Assembly (NCBI GenBank): GCA_002479415.1
Contig: DLMZ01000031.1
Coordinates: 44,205 to 52,160 of the forward strand
Origin: Firmicutes bacterium UBA7523
Lineage (GTDB): Bacteria; Bacillota; Dethiobacteria; Dethiobacterales; Dethiobacteraceae
Direction: 5' to 3'
DNA: 7,956 bases
Positions within the stretch are counted from its first letter, which is position 1. Every line of letters begins with the position of its first letter. Made by a program: the position numbers and the translations under genes. Shown one piece after another: positions 1 through 5,551 of the stretch. The notes below the pieces were generated by a model. It was given only the letters and a program-made list of their open reading frames with translations. It had not been told where the DNA came from and ran no database searches.

Positions 1-1904
1 AAGGGCAAAAGCCTGCTCAGGGATCTGCTCAGGGACAAAAGAAGGCGATTCCAGGACAACGCTTTCAGCAGGGCGATAAGAAAAAAAGCCGGGTTGATCG
101 CCGTGAACGCAAGGCAAGACGCGAAGCCCGTATTCTTGATGAACAGCAAAAAAGGGAATCAACCATTTATCTTGAAGGACGGGTTACCGTCGGCGAGCTG
201 GCCGACAAGCTGGGGGCTTCGGCCGGTGAGATTATCGGCAAGCTGATATCATTAGGTGTGATGGCTACCATTAATCAAGCGGTGGAGTTTGATGTTGCCC
301 AAATGATTGTAGAGGATTACGGTCTTCAGATTGAAACGAAAATTGACCCCATGGAAGCGGATTTGGCTGAAACTGTTCCAGATCGTGAGGAGGATTTACA
401 GATCAGACCTCCGGTTGTAACAATCCTGGGGCACGTTGACCATGGGAAAACTTCTATCCTTGATGCTATTCGTGAAGCTAATGTTACTTCACAAGAAGCC
501 GGGGGGATTACTCAACATATTGGTGCCTATCAGGCTGAGTTTGCAGGGAAAAAAGTTGTATTCCTTGACACGCCCGGTCATGAAGCGTTTACTGCTATGC
601 GTGCTCGTGGTGCTCAAGTGACTGATATAGCAATAATTGTGGTAGCAGCAGACGATGGGGTGATGCCGCAGACGGTTGAGGCGATAAATCACGTTAAAGC
701 CGCAGGTGTGCCTATTATTGTTGCTGTTAATAAGATAGATAAAGAAAATGCTAACCCGGACAGGGTTAAACAGCAATTGACTGAATACGGTCTTGTTCCT
801 GAAGATTGGGGCGGTGACACAATATTTGTCCACGTCTCTGCTCTGAAAAGAGAAGGATTGGATACAATGCTGGAAATGATTCTTCTTGTTGCAGAGTTAG
901 CTGAGTTGAAGGCTAATCCTAACAAGCCTGCCACCGGTACTGTTGTTGAAGCGAAGCTTGATAAGGGCAGAGGACCGGTAGCCACTGTTTTAGTTCAGGA
1001 CGGTGCGCTTCATGTAGGTGATCCTATTATCTGCGGGACAATATATGGAAAAGTCAGAGCTATGGTGGACGATAAGGGGAAACGCATTAATAAGGCAGGC
1101 CCTTCCACACCTGTGGAAGTTCTGGGATTAACCGAAGTGCCTGAAGCGGGAGATGTGCTGCAGGTAGCGTCAGATGAGCGGGCCGCACGTCAACTTTCGG
1201 AGAAGAGAACGGTAAAGCGTCGTGAAGTAGAATTAAAGAAGGGTGTAAAAGTATCTCTGGAAGATCTTTTTTCACAGATTCAGGAAGGCGAAATAAAAGA
1301 TTTAAATATTATTATTAAAGCTGATGTTCAGGGCTCGGTCGAAGCGTTGCGCGAGTCACTAAATAAGCTGGAGAACAATGAGGTTCGTGTGCAGGTTATC
1401 CACGGAGGTGTGGGTGCAGTTAATGAATCTGATGTAATGCTGGCTTCGGCTTCCAATGCTATTATCATTGGTTTTAATGTGAGACCAGAGCCTAATGCTC
1501 GCAAAATGGCGGAAAGAGAGAACGTAGAAATTCGTCAGTACCGGGTAATCTATGAAGCTATTGAGCATGTTAAAGCTGCTATGACAGGTATGCTTGAGCC
1601 TGAATTCAAAGAAGTTATATTAGGGCAGGCAGAGGTTCGCAATTTGTTTAAAGTTTCCCGACTTGGTACAATTGCCGGCTGTCATGTTATGGAAGGGAAA
1701 ATCACTAGAAATGCGGACATTCGGATTATTCGTGACGGTATTGTAATTCATGAAGGCAAGATGGAAACATTAAAGCGGTTTAAAGATGATGTGCGTGAAG
1801 TGGTTACCGGTTATGACTGTGGTATATTAATGGAGAAGTTTAATGATTATAAAGAAGGCGATATCATAGAGGCATACACAATGAAGCAAATTCAGCCCTC
1901 TTAA
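1..1904 (+). CDS. infB: translation initiation factor IF-2, 5'-truncated by the window edge
   Basis: IF2 is the GTPase that delivers initiator fMet-tRNA to the 30S subunit and promotes 50S joining in the cytoplasm. The frame is open from the first complete codon at position 3, giving 633 visible residues; the start lies upstream. Visible order (residue 1 = codon at 3): a Gln/Lys/Arg-rich low-complexity linker (about 1-50), the small IF2_N domain (about 53-104, with VTVGELADKLGAS and SLGVMATINQ), and the GTPase domain with G1 GHVDHGKT (143-150), G3 DTPGH (189-193), G4 NKID (243-246) and G5 SAL (279-281). The beta-barrel domain II, domain III and the C-terminal fMet-tRNA-binding domain follow. 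GTG 258 and ATG 261 could be mistaken for starts, but both are inside IF2_N. The gene leads the rbfA-nrnA-truB-ribF group; rbfA follows after 25 nt. All GTPase motifs are intact. Identification is very secure; only the N-terminus is missing. Confidence 0.98.
   Translation, partial: GQKPAQGSAQGQKKAIPGQRFQQGDKKKSRVDRRERKARREARILDEQQKRESTIYLEGRVTVGELADKLGASAGEIIGKLISLGVMATINQAVEFDVAQMIVEDYGLQIETKIDPMEADLAETVPDREEDLQIRPPVVTILGHVDHGKTSILDAIREANVTSQEAGGITQHIGAYQAEFAGKKVVFLDTPGHEAFTAMRARGAQVTDIAIIVVAADDGVMPQTVEAINHVKAAGVPIIVAVNKIDKENANPDRVKQQLTEYGLVPEDWGGDTIFVHVSALKREGLDTMLEMILLVAELAELKANPNKPATGTVVEAKLDKGRGPVATVLVQDGALHVGDPIICGTIYGKVRAMVDDKGKRINKAGPSTPVEVLGLTEVPEAGDVLQVASDERAARQLSEKRTVKRREVELKKGVKVSLEDLFSQIQEGEIKDLNIIIKADVQGSVEALRESLNKLENNEVRVQVIHGGVGAVNESDVMLASASNAIIIGFNVRPEPNARKMAERENVEIRQYRVIYEAIEHVKAAMTGMLEPEFKEVILGQAEVRNLFKVSRLGTIAGCHVMEGKITRNADIRIIRDGIVIHEGKMETLKRFKDDVREVVTGYDCGILMEKFNDYKEGDIIEAYTMKQIQPS
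12..35 (+). repeat. two-copy 12-bp tandem repeat in the infB linker
   Basis: The 11-mer CTGCTCAGGGA occurs at 13-23 and again at 25-35, a period of 12 bp. It encodes Pro/Ser-Ala-Gln-Gly twice in the low-complexity region before the IF2_N domain. The linker is also rich in Gln, Lys and Gly. In-frame repeats in this part of IF2 are common and variable. The copies start near the window edge, so more may lie upstream. Confidence 0.7.
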
Positions 1905-1929
1905 ATCAAATGTTCTCAGGAGGTAAATC

Positions 1930-2292
1930 ATGAGCGAGCAACGTGCGCATCGAGTTGCAGAAGAAATAAAACGCGAAGTAAGCGATATTCTCCGCAGTGA
2001 AATAAAAGACCCTAGAGTTGCTGGGCTAATTAGTATAACTGATGTTACAGTTACCCGTGATTTAAGACATTCAAAAATTTACATCAGTGTTTTCGGCAGT
2101 GATGAGGAAAAACAACAGACTATACAGGCTCTAAGCAAGGCGGGTGGTTTTATACGTTCGGAAATAGGCCGCAGGATACGCTTAAGGCACACTCCGGAAA
2201 TCAGCTTTCAGCTTGATCAATCCATTGCCTACGGCGCACATATTAATAAGCTTTTGCGAGACTTAAACCCTGGGGATTATACTGGTGAATAG
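1930..2292 (+). CDS. rbfA: 30S ribosome-binding factor RbfA
   Basis: RbfA is a small KH-like-fold protein that binds the immature 30S subunit and assists late 16S rRNA 5'-end maturation, notably in the cold. The 120-residue product has the usual family length. It shows the N-terminal helix HRVAEEIKREVSDIL, the strand region TVTRDLRHSKIYISVFGS, the helix-kink-helix AGG (the family's AxG) in ALSKAGGFIR, and the closing pattern RLRHTPEISFQLDQSI followed by a helix ending in LLRDL. The start is ATG 1930, with AGGAGG at 1918-1923 and 6 nt of spacing. It follows infB by 25 nt and overlaps nrnA by 8 bp, consistent with cotranscription. The common Bacillus neighbour ylxP is absent between infB and rbfA. 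Nothing in the gene looks broken. Confidence 0.96.
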   Translation: MSEQRAHRVAEEIKREVSDILRSEIKDPRVAGLISITDVTVTRDLRHSKIYISVFGSDEEKQQTIQALSKAGGFIRSEIGRRIRLRHTPEISFQLDQSIAYGAHINKLLRDLNPGDYTGE

Positions 2293-3241
2293 TCTACGTG
2301 AAATTGCTGCCGAGCTAAAAAAAAACAAAAGAGTTCTCCTTACCAGTCATATCTTACCCGACGGCGATAGTATAGGGTCTTTGCTAGGGCTCGGTCTAAC
2401 ACTTCTAAACAATGGCTGGGATGTGACAATGTATTCTGTTGACGGGGTGCCGGATCGGTATAAGTTTTTGACTGGTACTGAAAATATCTTAACTGGGAAA
2501 TTACCAGAACAAAGCTTTGAAAAAGTAGTTGTGCTGGACAGCAGTGACTGTTTACGCATTAAGCCTATTTGTGAACAGTTAAGAGATTCTTTCATTATTA
2601 ATATAGATCATCACCCTACTAATAGTTTTTACGGCAAGATGAACTATGTTGATGCTAAAGCGGCGGCTACAGGTGAAATTGTCTATGCTTTGCTGGAAGA
2701 AATGAACCTTAAATTGGATTTAAGTGCTGCTTCTGCTTTGTATGTAGCTATCAGTACAGATACTGGTTCGTTTAAGTTCGAGAACACTACGGCAATCACC
2801 CACCAAGTTGCTGCACGGCTTTTAGCTGCAGGGGTAAATCCAAAAGATATTACTCCCCTCGTTTTTGACCTTCGCCCCAAGCAAGCCGTCTATATTCTCA
2901 GAGAAGCTTTAATGTCCTTAAAATTTACTCCTGACGAAAAGATTGCTTGGATGACGTTGACGGAGAAAGAGATGATGAATACGACTGCTAGAGATGAGGA
3001 TTTAGACGGAATTGTAAATTATGCGAAGAACATTGAGGGTGTGGAAGTAGGTTTACTATTAAGAGAAAAGCCGGATGGAACAGTTAAGGTTGCTTTTCGC
3101 TCCCATAATGTAGATGTAGGCAGTATTGCCAAAACTCTTGGTGGAGGCGGTCATGCACGGGCTGCGGGGTGTTCAATGGAATGCAGTCTGGAAAATTGCC
3201 TGCAAAAAGTTCTTACAGCCGTGGGTAAGGAAGTGCAGTGA
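2285..3241 (+). CDS. nrnA: DHH-family nanoRNase / pAp phosphatase (NrnA type)
   Basis: This is a DHH/DHHA1 phosphoesterase. NrnA (YtqI) proteins degrade 2-5 nt RNA oligomers to mononucleotides and dephosphorylate 3'-phosphoadenosine 5'-phosphate, using divalent metal ions. The 318-residue length matches the family. DHH-domain metal motifs: SHILPDGDS (21-29), LDSSD (84-88), DHH (108-110) and STDTG with Asp159. The C-terminal DHHA1 substrate-binding domain has GGGGHARAAGC starting at 286. The start is GTG 2285, which overlaps the end of rbfA by 8 bp; a weak GGGG (2272-2275) lies 9 nt upstream, so translation probably depends partly on coupling to rbfA. Its place between rbfA and truB is typical of Clostridia-like genomes. 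The family is certain. The substrate range is inferred from homologues, as related DHH proteins can prefer cyclic dinucleotides, pGpG or pAp. Confidence 0.93.
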   Translation: MNSLREIAAELKKNKRVLLTSHILPDGDSIGSLLGLGLTLLNNGWDVTMYSVDGVPDRYKFLTGTENILTGKLPEQSFEKVVVLDSSDCLRIKPICEQLRDSFIINIDHHPTNSFYGKMNYVDAKAAATGEIVYALLEEMNLKLDLSAASALYVAISTDTGSFKFENTTAITHQVAARLLAAGVNPKDITPLVFDLRPKQAVYILREALMSLKFTPDEKIAWMTLTEKEMMNTTARDEDLDGIVNYAKNIEGVEVGLLLREKPDGTVKVAFRSHNVDVGSIAKTLGGGGHARAAGCSMECSLENCLQKVLTAVGKEVQ

Positions 3242-4116
3242 TAATGGACGGTATACTAAACGTTCTTAAGCCTCCGGGAATGACATCACATGATGTTGTA
3301 TACCGAATTCGCAAGTTGACTAATATTAAGCGTACTGGTCACACAGGTACTTTAGACCCCGGCGCGGCCGGGGTGCTTCCGGTTTGTGTGGGGAAAGCAA
3401 CCAGAGTGGCAGAATATGTGCTGGAGACAGATAAAACTTATCGAGCGGAATTGACTTTGGGGACATCTACTGATACGGAAGATGTTGCTGGAGAAATTGT
3501 GAAGCAATCTGTTGTTCCGGTTATTACCGAAAAAGATGTTAGCCGAGTATTAACAGAGCTTTTGGGCCCCGGGCATCAAATACCTCCCATGTATTCCGCT
3601 GTGAAAAAAAACGGAATAAAGCTGTATGAGCTTGCAAGGAGAGGGGAAACGGCAGAGCGTGAACCTCGTCCCGTAAACATATACAATATCGAGCTGGTAC
3701 GGTTACAAGCGGAAAAAATAATATTTGATGTTAAGTGTTCGAGAGGAACCTATATCCGTACGCTTTGTGTGGATATTGCAGCGAAGCTTGGCAGCTGCGG
3801 TCATATGTCTTTTTTATTACGTACCGCAGTGGGTCCTTTTGCCCTTGACAAGTCGTATACATTGGAAGAGCTGGAGGAGCTGGATGCCGCAGGTGAGTTG
3901 AAAAGTGCACTATTGCAGCCCGATGCAGCACTTGCACATATAGAGGCAATCTATCTTTCGGCTGAAGATGCGCAAAAGGTTTCCCATGGAGTTTCTGTTT
4001 CTGTTTCAGAAGCAAAAGAAAGTCTTGTTCGTGTCTATGACCCGGGAAATACTTTTATGGCTTTGGCTAAAATTAATTCGGGTATACTTAAACCTATAAA
4101 AGTTTTTTTACCATGA
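3238..4116 (+). CDS. truB: tRNA pseudouridine-55 synthase TruB
   Basis: TruB isomerises U55 to pseudouridine in the T-loop of nearly all elongator tRNAs and also acts as a tRNA chaperone. The catalytic domain shows the N-terminal motif GILNVLKPPGMTSHDVV, the catalytic-Asp motif HTGTLDPGAAGVLPV (Asp40 counted from GTG 3238), the substrate-loop motif PPMYSAVKKNGIKLYELAR, and the conserved CSRGTYIRTLCVDI. A short C-terminal PUA-like part follows (about 225-292). The length (292 residues) is normal for a Firmicutes TruB. The start is ambiguous. GTG 3238 forms a 4-bp GTGA overlap with the nrnA stop and lies 6 nt after AAGGA (3227-3231). ATG 3244 gives the more family-like N-terminus MDGILN but has 12-nt spacing. 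A short hexamer repeat, GTTTCT-GTTTCT-GTTTCA (3991-4008), encodes Val-Ser three times in the C-terminal part. Confidence 0.96.
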   Translation: MIMDGILNVLKPPGMTSHDVVYRIRKLTNIKRTGHTGTLDPGAAGVLPVCVGKATRVAEYVLETDKTYRAELTLGTSTDTEDVAGEIVKQSVVPVITEKDVSRVLTELLGPGHQIPPMYSAVKKNGIKLYELARRGETAEREPRPVNIYNIELVRLQAEKIIFDVKCSRGTYIRTLCVDIAAKLGSCGHMSFLLRTAVGPFALDKSYTLEELEELDAAGELKSALLQPDAALAHIEAIYLSAEDAQKVSHGVSVSVSEAKESLVRVYDPGNTFMALAKINSGILKPIKVFLP

Positions 4117-4128
4117 GTGGGTGATTGA

Positions 4129-5070
4129 GTGCAGCTAATAAAAGGCATTGAAAAATTCAAAGATGAATATGACGGGAAGCTTGTTCTGGCATTGGGCAAT
4201 TTTGACGGTGTTCATCTTGGGCATCGTGAGATTATCCGTACAACAGTTAACATAGCTAAAGATAATTCTGCTGCAAGCGCAGTTTTGCTCTTATCGCCCC
4301 ATCCGCTTTCTGTCTTGTTTCCTCAAAGTCCTCCGCTTTTAATAATAACAATGGAAGACAGGATCAAGAAGCTTGGAGAGCTGGGAATTGACTATATCAT
4401 TCTCCACCCTTTTGATTTAGAGTTTGCTGCCATTAGGCAGGAGGAGTTCGCCGGAAATATTTTGCGTGAAAAAATTGGTGCGGACTTTATAGTTATCGGA
4501 TTCGATTATTCATTCGGATATACCGGTTCCGGATCCCCATCAGACCTCACTGAATATGGTAAGCATTTTGGTTATTGTGTGAAGACTATGCAGCCGATTC
4601 GTTTAGGTGAGAGGGTTGTAGCCAGCTCATATATACGTTGCTTACTTCAATCAGGACAGGTGGAAGAAGCAGCAGCTATGCTAGGATACCCCTTCTACAT
4701 CCGTGGTTTAGTCGTACATGGTGACGGACGGGGACGATTGCTTGGCTTTCCTACTGCCAATGTACTGACTCCTTACGGCGTTATATTGCCGGGTCACGGT
4801 GTATATTTGACTAAGGTTAATGGTGAGGGTATAGATGCCTGGGCATTAACCAATGTGGGCAAGCGCCCCACATTTTGTCAGGGTGAAGCCAACATAGAAG
4901 TTCATCTTCTAGATATAGAAAAAAATTTGTACGGTAAGGAATTAACTGTGCATTTTATGCAAAAAATTAGAGAAGAAAGAGCTTTTTCCGGTGCGGGTGA
5001 TTTGACGGAACAAATAAAATTGGATGTTGCTTACGCCCGTCAATTAATTAGCAGGGGAAAAAATAGATAA
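4129..5070 (+). CDS. ribF: bifunctional riboflavin kinase / FMN adenylyltransferase
   Basis: RibF phosphorylates riboflavin to FMN and adenylates FMN to FAD, in the cytoplasm. The 313-residue product has the two-domain layout of the family. The N-terminal nucleotidyltransferase domain carries LGNFDGVHLGH (22-32), the GFDYSFG loop and SSYIR, a variant of the ISSTxIR phosphate-binding motif. The C-terminal flavokinase domain carries GFPTAN (206-211; Thr and Asn are the expected Mg-ATP ligands), TNVGKRPTF and the catalytic-Glu region IEVHLLD (Glu257). The start is GTG 4129, 12 nt after the truB stop. GGGTGAT (4119-4125) matches the distal part of the anti-Shine-Dalgarno and is positioned as if a full site were 7 nt away. 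No FMN riboswitch precedes it, so it is probably expressed constitutively with the upstream genes. No intrinsic terminator was seen after it. Confidence 0.96.
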   Translation: MQLIKGIEKFKDEYDGKLVLALGNFDGVHLGHREIIRTTVNIAKDNSAASAVLLLSPHPLSVLFPQSPPLLIITMEDRIKKLGELGIDYIILHPFDLEFAAIRQEEFAGNILREKIGADFIVIGFDYSFGYTGSGSPSDLTEYGKHFGYCVKTMQPIRLGERVVASSYIRCLLQSGQVEEAAAMLGYPFYIRGLVVHGDGRGRLLGFPTANVLTPYGVILPGHGVYLTKVNGEGIDAWALTNVGKRPTFCQGEANIEVHLLDIEKNLYGKELTVHFMQKIREERAFSGAGDLTEQIKLDVAYARQLISRGKNR

Positions 5071-5111
5071 CGATAAAATAAGCGTTTTTCTTGCCTTCCT
5101 TTTTTCGTTAT
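5067..5111. repeat. imperfect inverted repeat spanning the rpsO -35 region
   Basis: ATAACGA (5067-5073) is the exact reverse complement of TCGTTAT (5105-5111). After one T-T mismatch, AAAA (5075-5078) faces TTTT (5100-5103), giving 11 of 12 paired positions around a 21-nt centre. The left arm contains the ribF stop codon. The centre holds the rpsO -35 hexamer, and the right arm ends 2 nt before the -10. No T-run follows the right arm, so it is not a normal intrinsic terminator. It could be an operator-like site, a hairpin in readthrough RNA from ribF, or chance in AT-rich DNA. Confidence 0.4.
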
Positions 5112-5119
5112 GGTACAAT
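5091..5119 (+). promoter_or_regulatory. sigma-A-type promoter for rpsO
   Basis: The -35 hexamer TTGCCT (5091-5096) and the -10 hexamer TACAAT (5114-5119) are separated by 17 nt, the optimal spacing. TGG directly before the -10 (5111-5113) makes an extended -10 element, which is common in Gram-positive promoters. The expected transcription start is near 5126, giving a leader of about 80 nt before rpsO ATG 5208. It gives rpsO an independent transcript within the larger gene cluster. Confidence 0.85.
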
Positions 5120-5125
5120 GAAGCT

Positions 5126-5207
5126 TGTTAACCCTGAGCTCGGGCAAACGATTCTCCGACGTTGACCTTGGCACAGAGGTGTTTTATTAAAAAAGGAGGT
5201 GAAACAT
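5126..5207 (+). promoter_or_regulatory. structured rpsO leader, candidate S15 autoregulatory element
   Basis: The leader can form a hairpin with CAAACG (5145-5150) facing CGTTG (5160-5164), one A bulged. GGG (5142-5144) and CCT (5166-5168) can extend it past a second bulge. The loop (5151-5159) contains UCUCC (5153-5157), which can pair with the Shine-Dalgarno GGAGG (5195-5199): four Watson-Crick pairs plus one G-U. A competing stem is ACCT (5165-5168) with AGGT (5177-5180). S15 is known to repress its own mRNA through leader structures in several bacterial groups, including a pseudoknot in E. coli and a distinct leader in Gram-positive bacteria. The pairings are read from sequence; the regulatory role is inference. 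Confidence 0.5.
5195..5199 (+). promoter_or_regulatory. rpsO Shine-Dalgarno site that fixes the start codon
   Basis: GGAGG sits within AAAAGGAGGTGA, a near-perfect complement of the 16S rRNA 3' end. ATG 5208 follows after 8 nt, the ideal range. The in-frame GTG at 5199 lies inside this site and so cannot be its start. ATG 5214 would be 14 nt away and is less likely. Confidence 0.9.
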
Positions 5208-5477
5208 ATGGCCATGGACACAGAACGCAAGCAGGGTTTGATTTCTCAATTTAAGCTGCATGATAATGATACCGGTTCTCCAGAGGTCCAAATAGCTCTT
5301 CTAACCGAACGGATTAACTATCTAACGGAGCATTTGAAAGAGCACAAAAAAGACCACCATTCCCGTCGCGGTTTATTGAAGATGGTTGGTCAGCGCAGAG
5401 CCATGCTCAACTATCTCAAGAAAGTTGATGCAGAGCGCTATCGTGACATTCTTGTTAAGCTTAAACTTCGCAAGTAG
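5208..5477 (+). CDS. rpsO: 30S ribosomal protein S15
   Basis: S15 is a primary 16S rRNA-binding protein of the 30S platform. It binds the h20-h21-h22 junction and contributes to an intersubunit bridge. Starting at ATG 5208, the product has 89 residues, the normal S15 length. Family hallmarks are present: the HDNDTGSPEVQIALLTERI block in the first helices, and the LTEHLKEHKKDHHSRRGLL block, whose His, Asp and Ser residues contact 16S rRNA, followed by the basic MVGQRRAMLNYLKK. An in-frame GTG at 5199 would add three residues but lies inside the Shine-Dalgarno site. The gene has its own promoter and a structured leader, and a strong intrinsic terminator begins 15 nt after the stop codon. The rpsO-pnp pairing is conserved across many bacteria. 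Confidence 0.98.
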   Translation: MAMDTERKQGLISQFKLHDNDTGSPEVQIALLTERINYLTEHLKEHKKDHHSRRGLLKMVGQRRAMLNYLKKVDAERYRDILVKLKLRK

Positions 5478-5491
5478 TTATAGACTGAACA

Positions 5492-5528
5492 TTATAAAAA
5501 AAGCGGGGGGAACCCCGCTTTTTTATAA
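5492..5528. terminator. strong intrinsic terminator between rpsO and pnp, probably bidirectional
   Basis: GCGGGG (5503-5508) pairs with CCCCGC (5513-5518) around the tetraloop GGAA. Flanking A's (5497-5502) face six T's (5519-5524), giving 12 continuous pairs. TTAT (5492-5495) can also pair with ATAA (5525-5528) if A5496 is bulged. The T-run serves the + strand; the A-run on the left makes the element symmetric, so it could also stop - strand transcription. It lies between rpsO and pnp with no promoter seen after it, so pnp transcription probably relies on readthrough. Confidence 0.9.
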
Positions 5529-5551
5529 GTAAAAATGAGAGGAGGCATGTA

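Noticed and set aside
436..621. 61-codon open frame on the + strand in another frame of infB
   Set aside because: It overlaps the highly conserved GTPase motifs in a different frame and encodes nothing recognisable.
489..833. 114-codon open frame on the - strand inside infB
   Set aside because: It lies opposite the IF2 GTPase domain, has no ribosome binding site or recognisable domain, and its composition fits a shadow of the conserved coding strand.
4090..4130. Possible FMN riboswitch before ribF
   Set aside because: Only 12 nt separate truB and ribF, so there is no room for the aptamer, and no part of its conserved sequence is seen.
5071..5110. Possible intrinsic terminator after ribF, because of T-runs
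   Set aside because: The T-runs do not follow a GC-rich hairpin; the only inverted repeat places the promoter, not a T-run, after its right arm.
5450..5500. Possible pnp promoter at the end of rpsO (TTGTTA 5452-5457; TATAAA 5493-5498)
   Set aside because: TTGTTA has no good -10 at 16-18 nt, TATAAA has no -35 at proper spacing, and any such transcript would still meet the terminator.
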